64,000 bases of DNA. Source: Actinobacteria bacterium IMCC25003. Lineage in GTDB: Bacteria; Actinomycetota; Actinomycetes; Nanopelagicales; Nanopelagicaceae. The notes beneath the pieces are model-generated. The model made no database searches. It saw only the letters and a list, made by a program, of their open reading frames with translations, and was not told the DNA's origin. Position 1 is the stretch's first letter. Each line of letters opens with the position of its first letter. The translations under genes and the position numbers were made by a program. The stretch spans positions 62,001-126,000 of the forward strand of contig CP015603.1 of assembly GCA_002284855.1 (NCBI GenBank), given 5' to 3'. Of this stretch, positions 26,125-34,393 are shown in pieces.

Positions 26125-27393
26125 ATGGTCGCAGGTATCGCTCCGATACTCATCGCACTTCTCTCATTCATCCTCCGACTTGTAGATCTGGGAAGAGTGA
26201 AGGGATTTATCTTCGATGAGGTCTATTACGTCGATGGTGCACGCGATCTTCTGAAGTATGGCGTTGAAGTAAGTGGCGCAAAACCTGAATTTATTGTGCA
26301 TCCACCTTTGGGCAAGTGGCTGATTGGTATTGGAATACAAGTATTTGGTGACAACGGTTTTGGTTGGCGATTCACCACAGCGCTCGTCGGATCGTTGATG
26401 ATTCTGCTCATTGCACTCATTGCCCATCGCTTATTCAGAAGTGCAGTGCTGACAGCCCTTGCAAGTGGGCTTATGGCGATTGATGGATTAGCGCTGGTGC
26501 ATTCACGAACTGCCCTTCTCGATAACTTCTTAGCTTTCTTTATTCTTCTTGCTTCTTATCTATTCCTTACAAAGCGATATTGGTGGACAGGTTTAGTTCT
26601 GGGGCTGGCTCTCGCAACAAAGTGGAGCGCGCTCTATTTCATCATCGCCTTTGGCCTCATTGGCCTCTATCGTGCCTTCACTCATCATTCGGGTCGTGAT
26701 CTGATTAAGCCAACACTGCATAGAGTTGGACAATTTGGTCTTACGCCGCTTCTTGTTTACATCGCATCATGGATTGGTTGGTTCACTAGTAGCCGCGGGT
26801 GGGATCGCAACTACTCGACAAATATCTTTTCTTCATTTATCTACTACCACCAGCAGATGCTGGATTTTCATACCGGTCTCACTGAAAAGCACACTTACCA
26901 AGCAAATCCGTGGAGTTGGCTTGTCATGGGTCGACCAACATCTTTCTTCTATGAAACTCCCAAGGGTTGCGGCTCAGATAGTTGCTCGCAAGAAATTCTC
27001 GCTCTGGGTACACCGTTCTTGTGGTGGCTTGGCACAATTGCGATAGTTGTTGTCTTCGGGTTATGGGCACGCAGCATTGCGAAGCGGAGATTAGATCCAG
27101 CTTTGACAGTAATTGTTACTGGAATTACAGCAGGGTACTTACCGTGGTTCTTCTTTCAACAGCGCACAGTCTTCTCTTTCTACGCCATCGTCTTTGAACC
27201 ATTTCTCATCCTTGCACTCGTTTATTGCGCACGTTCCATACTTACCAATTACGGCAGAGTCGGCGAAATAGCTGTTGTGGCTACCTTTATTGTGATCTTC
27301 TTTAACTTCTTATACTTCTTGCCGCTCTATCTAGGCGATGTCATTACCTACGATGCATGGCACGCCCGCATGTGGTTTGCGAGCTGGATTTAA
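26125..27393 (+). CDS. pmt: Dolichyl-phosphate-mannose--protein mannosyltransferase (PMT family)
   Basis: About 422 residues from the ATG at 26125; an ATG at 26098 would add nine residues. It has about ten membrane segments. The first extracytoplasmic loop carries FDEVYYVDGARDLL with the acidic pair conserved in PMTs, followed by HPPLGKWLIGIGIQ. MGRPTSFFYET and the C-terminal PMT region (FFQQRTVFSFYAIVFEP) are present. Such enzymes transfer mannose from polyprenyl-phosphate-mannose to Ser/Thr of exported proteins; Rv1002c is the mycobacterial counterpart at the same position. It converges on the GlpR-like gene with three bases between the stops. Confidence 0.9.
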   Translation: MVAGIAPILIALLSFILRLVDLGRVKGFIFDEVYYVDGARDLLKYGVEVSGAKPEFIVHPPLGKWLIGIGIQVFGDNGFGWRFTTALVGSLMILLIALIAHRLFRSAVLTALASGLMAIDGLALVHSRTALLDNFLAFFILLASYLFLTKRYWWTGLVLGLALATKWSALYFIIAFGLIGLYRAFTHHSGRDLIKPTLHRVGQFGLTPLLVYIASWIGWFTSSRGWDRNYSTNIFSSFIYYHQQMLDFHTGLTEKHTYQANPWSWLVMGRPTSFFYETPKGCGSDSCSQEILALGTPFLWWLGTIAIVVVFGLWARSIAKRRLDPALTVIVTGITAGYLPWFFFQQRTVFSFYAIVFEPFLILALVYCARSILTNYGRVGEIAVVATFIVIFFNFLYFLPLYLGDVITYDAWHARMWFASWI

Positions 27394-27396
27394 GCC

Positions 27397-28191
27397 CTAT
27401 TCGTTGGCAGCGCGCATCTCGCGAAGGCGTTGAACCGCTTCATCTGCGAGTTGTTGATCAAAGACTTCATCGCGTGATGGAGCAGCTGCAGCAAGTGCTT
27501 CGCGCTCAAGGCGCTGTTGTTCTTCACTCCACTTGCCTGGTTCAGTCAGATCGATGATGCGCTTTGCCTGAACTGCCTTAGGTGCGTTGACATATGTTGG
27601 GACAGGAATCTCATTTGGCTGCCATTCAGCGCGGGATTGCGCTGTGCCTTTTGGCAAAAGTGTTATTCCGGTGAGCTCGCGCTCTGCAAGTGGAACCCAA
27701 TGGTCTTGATTGACTTTGATTTCGTTATGCGATGTAGAGGAGAGCACATCAGCAAGATTGGTATGTGAAACACCTTCTGTTGCACGGTGCAATTGATCGA
27801 CGCGACGACGTTGGATACGTTCGCTATTTTCTTGGCGACGAACATGAGCAATATAGATAATGAGTCCAGTTACTGGAATCGCGATTGCCACATAAGTAAA
27901 GGTCTGCATGAGTGCACCTGCCGTTGTGAGAATAAGTGTTGTAGTAATTAGTGTAAAAATAATTCTGCGGCGCATGAGTTGTTGTGCAACTCTTCCTGCG
28001 CGATCAACATCTGTATAGATAACTCCAGAGCCAACCTGTGCTCCAGGAGTTGCACTTGCAACTACGCGAAGTGCGCTCTTATATCTTTCGACGCTTTTGC
28101 CTGAGAATTCATTCTTGTTATGTACCCAGCGAGGCAGAAAATAGGCAACCCACATGCCGATAATCGCTAGATAGATAATTCCCGAGGCCAT
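27397..28191 (-). CDS. GlpR/SepX-like membrane protein of the MoeA-like cluster
   Basis: 264 residues. There is an N-terminal membrane segment (GIIYLAIIGMWVAYFLP), a basic loop (RWVHNKNEFSGKSVERYKSAL), two adjacent membrane segments at about 75-115, and a cytoplasmic tail. The tail carries WQPNEIPVPTYVNAPKAVQ then RIIDLTEPGKW, a motif shared, as recalled, with Rv0996-type proteins. In Corynebacterium glutamicum the membrane protein encoded beside a gephyrin/MoeA-like protein (GlpR with Glp) acts in cell division, and SepX of Streptomyces is related. Gene neighbourhood and motif suggest the same role here; this is inference. A charged helix forms the C-terminus. Confidence 0.7.
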   Translation of the reverse strand: MASGIIYLAIIGMWVAYFLPRWVHNKNEFSGKSVERYKSALRVVASATPGAQVGSGVIYTDVDRAGRVAQQLMRRRIIFTLITTTLILTTAGALMQTFTYVAIAIPVTGLIIYIAHVRRQENSERIQRRRVDQLHRATEGVSHTNLADVLSSTSHNEIKVNQDHWVPLAERELTGITLLPKGTAQSRAEWQPNEIPVPTYVNAPKAVQAKRIIDLTEPGKWSEEQQRLEREALAAAAPSRDEVFDQQLADEAVQRLREMRAANE

Positions 28192-28245
28192 GATGGGTAA
28201 AGATTAGAGGCGGCCTAGCGTAACTTCGTGGATTTCAAGGGGGGT

Positions 28246-28821
28246 TTACTGGATTAATTCATTGTTCTTAACGAAACAGATATGGTCTCGCCAAGCCCCA
28301 TCAATATGAAGAAATGCCTTTCGCTGGCCTTCTTCAACATATCCAGCTTTCTCAGCAACTCTGCATGATGCAGCATTTTCAGGGCGCACATTGATTTCAA
28401 TGCGATGGAGCCCTAATTGAGCAAAGCCAAAGGCTGTTACTAGTTTTACCGCTTGCGTTGTAAATCCACGATTGGCGAAATTGCGATCAATCCAATAGCC
28501 GATATGTGCTCCGCGCAGTGCCCCATACATAACTCCGCCCATAGTTATCTGACCAACGAGGTTCTTCTCGTGCCAGATAAAGAAAGAGTATGAACGTCCT
28601 GAGCGAGCTTCATGGTTGAGCATCCGGACCATCTCGAAGAACGAAGGTCGCTTACTTGTATTTTCATATGCAGGAGAGTCAAGCGGAATCTGAGGAAAGG
28701 TGGCTTCCCAAGGGCTTAACCAATCTTTATTCTCTGCTCGGACGCGGTTCCAATGAGAGCGATCTCGTAATCGGGGCGCGCGAAGCGTTATCTCATCTCC
28801 TGTCAGAATTGCTGGCCACAT
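28246..28821 (-). CDS. GNAT N-acetyltransferase, RimJ/RimL type
   Basis: 191 residues. It opens with DEITLRAPRLRDRSHW and continues with FFIWHEKNLVGQITMGGV, HIGYWIDRNFANRGFTTQAV (acetyl-CoA pyrophosphate-binding loop) and EINVRPENAASCRVAEKAGYVEEG, all RimJ-like. It probably acetylates the N-terminus of a ribosomal or other protein; the substrate is unknown. It sits between the MoeA-like and GlpR-like genes, as rimJ does in Mycobacterium (Rv0995). Confidence 0.88.
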   Translation of the reverse strand: MWPAILTGDEITLRAPRLRDRSHWNRVRAENKDWLSPWEATFPQIPLDSPAYENTSKRPSFFEMVRMLNHEARSGRSYSFFIWHEKNLVGQITMGGVMYGALRGAHIGYWIDRNFANRGFTTQAVKLVTAFGFAQLGLHRIEINVRPENAASCRVAEKAGYVEEGQRKAFLHIDGAWRDHICFVKNNELIQ

Positions 28822-28836
28822 GAGATCTCGCTTCTG

Positions 28837-29748
28837 CTAAAGATAGCGACGTTCAAGTATGACAACAGTAACTTCGGCGCCAGCTGAAAGATTTGTTTCA
28901 CCTTCCGGAACGGCGATAAAGCAGTTGGCATCAGAGAGTGTGGCCTGCTCATCTTGTGAAGCAAGTGGCGCCACTGACTTTCCATCTTCGCTCAAGATTG
29001 CACGGACATAGGAACGATATCCCCCTGATGAGGTCAGCGCCTTCTCGAGCTTGGCTTTTATCGATGGTCGGTGAATATTTGCAGTGCCTAACATCGTGCG
29101 AATCATGGGGCGGACAAGAAGTTCAAAAGAGATGTAGGCGGCGATGGGATCACCGGGAAGTGTGACGACGGGAGTTTTATCAGGGCCGATGGTTCCGAAG
29201 TTGTGGCGGCCGCTGGATTCGATAGAAATTTCTACCGTCTTGATTTCGCCGATTTTTTCAAGGGTGCGGGTGATTAAATCAAAAGAGTCATCGTGGCGTT
29301 CGCCGCTAATGATGATGAGGTCTGCGCGTACCAATTGATCTTCAATTACGCTCTGCAGTTGTGATTCGTCATCAGGAATTGAGTGAACGCGGTATGCAAC
29401 TGCACCAACTTCGCGCACTGCAGTGGTGAGCAACCAAGAGTTAGTTTCGTACTCTTCATCGGCTTTGAGTGGAATACCTGGCTCGACTAAATCAGGACCG
29501 GCAGAAATCACAACAACGCGTGGGTGTGGTCGCGTAGGTAGGTGATCAAGTCCAATGGAGGCGGCCAGACCAATTTGAGTGGAACGAATGCGGCTTCCAG
29601 CTTTCATGACAAGTCGTTCACCGGCAAAGATATCTTCGGCAAGGGTTGCATCATGTGCATCGAGAAGAGGCATATCAAAGGGTTCGAGCGGGCGGCATAG
29701 ATCGAGAAGAGAGGTAAGTACTTCGTCGACTCGCACACGTTCTGACAT
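28837..29748 (-). CDS. Reduced MoeA/gephyrin-like protein (Glp-type candidate)
   Basis: 303 residues from the ATG at 29748 (a GTG at 29754 is also possible). It keeps the MoeA N-terminal helix region (VDEVLTSLLDLCRPL), the MPT-binding domain fold (RVVVISAGPDLVEPG) and the LPGDPIAAYISFELLVRPMI motif. Genuine MoeA is about 400 residues; here the domain II region is strongly shortened. The active-site stretch GGVSxGxxD appears as SGERHDDSFD, and the KPGKP-like segment appears as IGPDKTP. These changes argue against molybdenum insertion. Together with the GlpR-like neighbour they suggest a gephyrin-like division scaffold. No other molybdenum-cofactor gene is in the window. Confidence 0.72.
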   Translation of the reverse strand: MSERVRVDEVLTSLLDLCRPLEPFDMPLLDAHDATLAEDIFAGERLVMKAGSRIRSTQIGLAASIGLDHLPTRPHPRVVVISAGPDLVEPGIPLKADEEYETNSWLLTTAVREVGAVAYRVHSIPDDESQLQSVIEDQLVRADLIIISGERHDDSFDLITRTLEKIGEIKTVEISIESSGRHNFGTIGPDKTPVVTLPGDPIAAYISFELLVRPMIRTMLGTANIHRPSIKAKLEKALTSSGGYRSYVRAILSEDGKSVAPLASQDEQATLSDANCFIAVPEGETNLSAGAEVTVVILERRYL

Positions 29749-29793
29749 AATCACTAACCTTACTTGTACATCACTTACTACTAGGGGATTTCC

Positions 29794-30348
29794 ATGGGTA
29801 TCAGCGAAGAAAAGTCAGCGCTTCGTACCCGCTATCGCCACGAACGTAAAGAGCGTTACATAGAACACAGCTTTGAATTTCTGGCTACATCCCCTGAATT
29901 TTCACAGGCAAAAATAATTGCAAGTTACATGTCCTACGGCGATGAACCTGATACTCAACAACTCAATCAAGCTCTTATTGCTGCTGGAAAAACACTTCTC
30001 TTGCCTCGCATCAACGGCGAAGGAATTGATTGGGTGCAATGGAATGGTGATGCAGATAATTTGCAGAAGGTGAAGAAGATTCTTGAACCATCTGATCCCG
30101 TCTTCACAACCCTTGAAAAAATCGAGATTGTCGTTGTTCCAGCACTTCGTATTGATCGCAGCGGTTATCGACTAGGACAAGGTGGGGGTTATTACGACCG
30201 TGCTCTGCCACATCTTTCTGCCTGGTCTATCGGTTTGATTCATCCTGATGAGATTTCAAGTGAAGATCTACCTCGAGAGCCATGGGATCACCCACTGCAT
30301 GCCGCAGCTACTTCAGATTTAGTGTTGCGATTTAAGAAGATACATTAA
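29794..30348 (+). CDS. 5-formyltetrahydrofolate cyclo-ligase
   Basis: 184 residues. EEKSALRTRYRHERKE is the N-terminal basic helix, LLLPRINGEGIDWVQW and VVVPALRIDRSGYRLGQGGGYYDRAL form the ATP and folate site, and the tail has HAAATSDLVLRF. It converts 5-formyl-THF to 5,10-methenyl-THF. AGGGGATTT precedes the ATG. It is divergent from the MoeA-like gene, as Rv0992c is from Rv0993/Rv0994. Its last four bases overlap the convergent acyl-CoA dehydrogenase gene. Confidence 0.93.
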   Translation: MGISEEKSALRTRYRHERKERYIEHSFEFLATSPEFSQAKIIASYMSYGDEPDTQQLNQALIAAGKTLLLPRINGEGIDWVQWNGDADNLQKVKKILEPSDPVFTTLEKIEIVVVPALRIDRSGYRLGQGGGYYDRALPHLSAWSIGLIHPDEISSEDLPREPWDHPLHAAATSDLVLRFKKIH

Positions 30349-31490
30349 GGAAGATTGCGCGCAATAACGATGCGCTGAATCTGATTTGTACCTTCGTAGA
30401 TCTGAGTGAGCTTTGCATCGCGCATCATGCGTTCAACCGGATAATCAGAGACGTAGCCATATCCCCCAAGAATCTGCACCGCATCTGTGGTGACCTTCAT
30501 GGCAACATCGGTGGCGTAAGTCTTGCTTGCTGCTGAGAAGAATTTCAGATCTTTATCGCCACGTTCACTCTTAGCCGCTGCGGCGTAGGTAATTTGGCGA
30601 GCGGTTTCAACTGCAATCGCCATATCGGCCAACATAAATTGAACGCCTTGGAAATCAAAGATCTCTTTACCGAACTGCTTTCGTTCATGTGAGTACTTCT
30701 TTGCTGTATCGAGAGCACCTTGGGCAATACCAAGTGCTTGTGCAGCAATGGTGATGCGAGTGTGATCGAGGGTATCCATGGCAAGTGAGAAACCTTTACC
30801 AATCTCGCTAATACGGCGGTCATCACCGATTGTGACATTGTCGAAGTAGACCTCACGAGTCGGTGAACCTCGGAAACCCATCTTCTTCTCTGGTGCACCA
30901 AAAGAAATACCAGAATCAGATTTCTCAACGATAAATGCAGTTATCCCTTTTGAACCAAGAGAAGGATCAGTCTGTGCAATGACTGTATAAAACTCTGATT
31001 CTCCTGCGTTAGAGATCCACTTCTTACTTCCATTGATAACCCAACCATCGCCTTTGCGTTCAGCTTTAGTTTTGAGCGATGCTGCATCGGAACCTGCTTC
31101 AGATTCAGAGAGGCAATAAGAAAAACCTTTGCCCTGTGCGAGCGGGCGCAGCCAACGCTCTTTCTGTTCCTTACTGCCCCCGAGAATGAGTGGAAGTGAA
31201 CCCAACTTATTCACCGCTGGGATAAGTGATGAGGATGCGCATACGCGAGCAACTTCTTCGATAATGATGCAGACAGCCAGTGCATCGGCGCCATCGCCAC
31301 CAAATTCGGCGGGCACATGTGCTGCAAAGAGACCTGATTTAGTAAGAGCGTCATGAGCTTCTTGCGGATAACGATGATCTTCATCGACGGCATGTGCATG
31401 CGGCGCAATCTCTTTTTCAGAGAGAGCGCGGACAGAGTCGCGGAGATCGTTATATTCAGATGGCAGAGTAAAGATATTCTCTAGACTCAT
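30345..31490 (-). CDS. Acyl-CoA dehydrogenase
   Basis: 381 residues, normal length. It carries FSYCLSESEAGSDAASLKT (FAD and substrate contacts), the substrate-domain sequence WVINGSKKWISNAG, and QILGGYGYVSDYPVERMMRD. The catalytic glutamate lies in IYEGTNQIQRIVIARNL. It oxidises an acyl-CoA to the enoyl-CoA and passes electrons to ETF; chain-length preference cannot be read. The start overlaps the last base of the CtaG/CopD gene stop (TAATG), so it is co-transcribed with that module although functionally unrelated. Confidence 0.92.
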   Translation of the reverse strand: MSLENIFTLPSEYNDLRDSVRALSEKEIAPHAHAVDEDHRYPQEAHDALTKSGLFAAHVPAEFGGDGADALAVCIIIEEVARVCASSSLIPAVNKLGSLPLILGGSKEQKERWLRPLAQGKGFSYCLSESEAGSDAASLKTKAERKGDGWVINGSKKWISNAGESEFYTVIAQTDPSLGSKGITAFIVEKSDSGISFGAPEKKMGFRGSPTREVYFDNVTIGDDRRISEIGKGFSLAMDTLDHTRITIAAQALGIAQGALDTAKKYSHERKQFGKEIFDFQGVQFMLADMAIAVETARQITYAAAAKSERGDKDLKFFSAASKTYATDVAMKVTTDAVQILGGYGYVSDYPVERMMRDAKLTQIYEGTNQIQRIVIARNLP

Positions 31491-33379
31491 TACTGACCTT
31501 CTCTCTGATCGCGACGTTGCAATTGGCTGAGATAATTATTGTATTGCGCCAGCTCATCGGGTTCACCCATGGCCGCCATACGCGCTTCATTGCGATCAAT
31601 ACGCTTGGCTTCGCGAGAGTCATCACGCATCCACTGAATAAAGGTTGCTATCAAGGCGAAGATAATTGGAATTTCGCCCATCGCCCACGCAATTGAGCCA
31701 GCTGCATGTTGGTCGGCAAGTAAATCACCGAGCCATGGAGTCTTCAGAGAGCCGTAATAACCCTGATCAATCAAGGTTGTTGTCGCCAACAAGGAAATTG
31801 CAAAGAAGGCATGAATGCTCATTGCCGCAAAGAGCATCACGATGCGAACAAGGTGAGGAATTTTGCGTGGGTTTGGATCAATTCCAATGATGACGTGGAA
31901 GAAGAGAAATCCGCTAAGAAGGAAATGGATATTCATAAAGAGATGGCCGGCATGTGATTGCATCAAATCACCAAATAGATTGGTGAAGTAGAGAACAAAG
32001 AGTGAACCGTCAAAGAGTGCTAGTGCGGTAAGCGGATTGGTCAGCAATATCGAGTATCGAGAGTGCAAAAAGGCAATCAACATTCCTCGAACACCGCGTT
32101 CATCTGGCGTTCTTCCTTGCGGAAGGGCACGAAGTGCGAGTGTGATTGGTGCTCCAAGTACCAAGCCAATCGGCGCGAGCATTCCGATAACCATGTGAGC
32201 AATCATGTGATATTCAAATGAAAACTTGGCGTACACACCAAGCCCACCGCTTGTCGCAAAGTCAAGAACTGCAACACCTGACGCAAAGGCAACTGTGCGA
32301 CCTACTGGCCAAGAGTCTCCACGCTTTTTTAAGATTGATACTCCCTTTACATAGAGAGCAACAAGAGTGATGAGGATTCCGATGAAAAGCGCATCGGGAT
32401 CATAGAGAGTCAATAGTCGCGTTAAATTCGGAGTACCCGGTGTAGCGATGCCAACAATAGAGAGCGCTGCATTAAAGGGAAGATCTTTCTGGATTGGTGG
32501 ACGTGTTCCCGAAAGCCAACCGCCGAGAGCAACGACAGCTGCCATGATGAAAGCTTCGATAAGAATGATGCGAGAGAGAAATACCCAGCCTGACTTTTCG
32601 CTCGCGTGAAGAGCCTTACGACTTCTATACCCAATAGCTAAAAGTACAACGGTAAGAATTGTCTTCGCGATCACGATTCGTGCATATGAAGATGACCATG
32701 CAGAGGCGAAGTTCAAGCGAGCCCAAGCATTTGCTAATCCACTCAGAACAACTGCAATGGCAGCCCACAGAGCTAGCTGACTAAAGCGCGGCAACGCGAT
32801 TCGGCGATCACTCTCATCAAGGAGGGCAATGGCACAGACACCACCTACCCAGAGCGAGAGAGCAATAACATGGACAGCGAGTGATCCAATTGCCAATGCA
32901 TGTGAGCCACTTGAAGCTGCATGGCTCTGAAATACAGGTGCAATTAAGGCAAGGATTGAGATACCGAGAAGAACGGTGCTCTGCAGAGTTCCGCGAATGA
33001 AGTTCAGCGAAATCAGTACAACACCAATTAATACAGTCTGAAATGCGAGATATTGACCGAGCTCAATCTGTCTGACAAATGACGTGAAGGTCGTCGGATC
33101 AAAAGCTGCAGCTAAGTTGGTGCCGAGAATATTTGCCAGGGTTAGAAATATCTGAAAGGCGCTGGTAAGGAACCATACAGCGGCAAGAATTATGCCGATG
33201 CCGCGTAATTTGAGCGCACTGGTCTGCAATTTTCCTTCGCGTTCAAGAAGGAAGAATGAGAGCGCTAGGAGCACACCTATCAGGCTGAAGGCAGCAAAGA
33301 ACAAAATCGATTTGTTGAGCGTTACGAGAGCGCTCACCAATGGATCAACTGCAGTCAGACTTTCTGACAGTAGGTTCAT
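31490..33379 (-). CDS. CopD-CtaG fusion: copper transport / cytochrome c oxidase assembly membrane protein
   Basis: 629 residues with roughly 15 membrane segments. The N-terminal half ends in a CopD-type domain (VHVIALSLWVGGVCAIALLD, YRSRKALHASEKSGW). The C-terminal half is caa3_CtaG: SFEYHMIAHMVIGMLAPIG, LGAPITLALRALPQGRTP and LFMNIHFLLSGFLFFHVIIG carry the conserved histidines. The fusion is common in actinobacteria and is thought to move copper across the membrane for oxidase assembly. It overlaps the upstream CopC gene by four bases. A cytoplasmic charged tail ends the protein. Confidence 0.9.
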   Translation of the reverse strand: MNLLSESLTAVDPLVSALVTLNKSILFFAAFSLIGVLLALSFFLLEREGKLQTSALKLRGIGIILAAVWFLTSAFQIFLTLANILGTNLAAAFDPTTFTSFVRQIELGQYLAFQTVLIGVVLISLNFIRGTLQSTVLLGISILALIAPVFQSHAASSGSHALAIGSLAVHVIALSLWVGGVCAIALLDESDRRIALPRFSQLALWAAIAVVLSGLANAWARLNFASAWSSSYARIVIAKTILTVVLLAIGYRSRKALHASEKSGWVFLSRIILIEAFIMAAVVALGGWLSGTRPPIQKDLPFNAALSIVGIATPGTPNLTRLLTLYDPDALFIGILITLVALYVKGVSILKKRGDSWPVGRTVAFASGVAVLDFATSGGLGVYAKFSFEYHMIAHMVIGMLAPIGLVLGAPITLALRALPQGRTPDERGVRGMLIAFLHSRYSILLTNPLTALALFDGSLFVLYFTNLFGDLMQSHAGHLFMNIHFLLSGFLFFHVIIGIDPNPRKIPHLVRIVMLFAAMSIHAFFAISLLATTTLIDQGYYGSLKTPWLGDLLADQHAAGSIAWAMGEIPIIFALIATFIQWMRDDSREAKRIDRNEARMAAMGEPDELAQYNNYLSQLQRRDQREGQ

Positions 33380-33891
33380 TGATCGCGATAGAGCTTTCGG
33401 GCATAGAGAGAGAGTGCGATAGTGACAACAATGGCCGCTGCAAGTAATCCAAGGACAAAGATTGTTGTACCGAGATTATTGCCCGATGGTGTTGGGGATT
33501 TCGTTGGTTGTGGTGCAACTGTTGCAACTACCGTTGGCTCAGCAAAGTTAAAGGTGAATTTACCTACGAGTGGAACATCATTTTCAGCAAGTAGGGAGTA
33601 GTTAACGGTATAAATTCCGGTCTTCACCAATTGCTTCAATCCAATTACAGCGTTGACTCCGTCGATAGTGAGTGCGCCATCATCGACGCGAACACCTGTT
33701 GGGTCTGTGACCGACACTTCATTGCCGGCATCCATGAGCGCGAGTTCAGAGGTGATGGTGACAGCGCTAGGGGCGCTCTGAAGAGTTGCACCAGGGAGTG
33801 GAGAAGTTGCGACGAGAGTATTCGCGAATGCAGAGATCGGTGCAAAAAAGATAGCTCCAATAACAATTGCGATAACGCTGACCTTCTTCAT
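33376..33891 (-). CDS. CopC-domain protein with signal peptide and C-terminal membrane anchor; copper ligands not visible
   Basis: 171 residues from the ATG at 33891, which has GAGG close upstream. A signal peptide ends at SAFA, then comes a CopC beta-sandwich (NTLVATSPLPGATLQSAP, then IYTVNYSLLAENDVPLVG, KFTFNF). A Pro/Thr linker and a C-terminal membrane helix (LGTTIFVLGLLAAAIVVTIAL) follow. In typical CopC the mature protein starts with the first copper-ligand His and has a DGH motif before the last strand. Here the corresponding positions read NT and NDV, so neither His is present. It is co-transcribed with the CopD-CtaG gene. Confidence 0.82.
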   Translation of the reverse strand: MKKVSVIAIVIGAIFFAPISAFANTLVATSPLPGATLQSAPSAVTITSELALMDAGNEVSVTDPTGVRVDDGALTIDGVNAVIGLKQLVKTGIYTVNYSLLAENDVPLVGKFTFNFAEPTVVATVAPQPTKSPTPSGNNLGTTIFVLGLLAAAIVVTIALSLYARKLYRDQ

Positions 33892-34014
33892 GCCCTCATA
33901 CTCCTCTTTAATCTTCATCTCTGCGCTGGGAACCCGCGTGGATTCGCGCCTATCGTCTCACTTCTTTAGACTTAGGCATAGATACCCGAGAAACTTGAAG
34001 AGAAAGGTCACACT

Positions 34015-34215
34015 GTGCCTACATATCAATATGCATGCTCCGCTTGCGACCATGCCTTTGAGGCTTTTCAGTCATTTTCTGATGCGCCACTTTCCGAATG
34101 CCCTGAATGTAAAGGTGAACTTCGTAAGGTGTACTCAACGGTCGGAATAGTCTTTAAAGGATCTGGTTTCTATAAGACAGATTCTGTTTCAAAACCTGCT
34201 GCTGCATCAGAGTAA
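34015..34215 (+). CDS. FmdB-family zinc-ribbon protein
   Basis: 66 residues from a GTG start preceded by AGAGAAAGG. The N-terminal MPTYQYACSACDHAFE and SECPECKGEL provide two CxxC pairs of the FmdB/CxxC_CXXC_SSSS regulatory domain. GIVFKGSGFYKTD and a short Ala/Ser tail follow. These small proteins are widespread near the folate cyclo-ligase in actinobacteria (Rv0991c next to Rv0992c); recent interest centres on chaperone-like roles, but the function here is unproven. Confidence 0.9.
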   Translation: MPTYQYACSACDHAFEAFQSFSDAPLSECPECKGELRKVYSTVGIVFKGSGFYKTDSVSKPAAASE

Positions 34216-34217
34216 AA

Positions 34218-34334
34218 CTATCCGTGATGCGGGGGCTTATCGCCCTTTATTTCCTCTTCGCGACGACGATCTTCATTCTGGTCTTCACGAGGGTCGCGTT
34301 CATCCTCAGTTGTTGCAGGAAACACATCACTCAC
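34218..34334 (-). CDS. Putative 38-residue acidic miniprotein
   Basis: A GTG-started frame of 38 residues: MSDVFPATTEDERDPRED, then QNEDRRREEEIKGDKPPHHG. GGAGGG lies six bases upstream of the GTG. The product is highly charged (E/D/R), without cysteines or a membrane segment, and ends in HHG. It fills the gap between fmdB and the MMPL gene on the opposite strand. Coding is supported by the strong ribosome-binding site and the uniform charged composition; no family is recognised. Confidence 0.5.
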   Translation of the reverse strand: MSDVFPATTEDERDPREDQNEDRRREEEIKGDKPPHHG

Positions 34335-34393
34335 GCTGGACCCTCCGCGTTCTGAATTAGAACTGATTAAGCCAATCCTACATACTTATATCT

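Noticed and set aside
28837-29748. Naming the MoeA-like gene as a molybdopterin molybdenumtransferase
   Set aside because: Length, missing domain region and altered active-site motifs argue against that activity, and no other molybdenum-cofactor genes are visible here.
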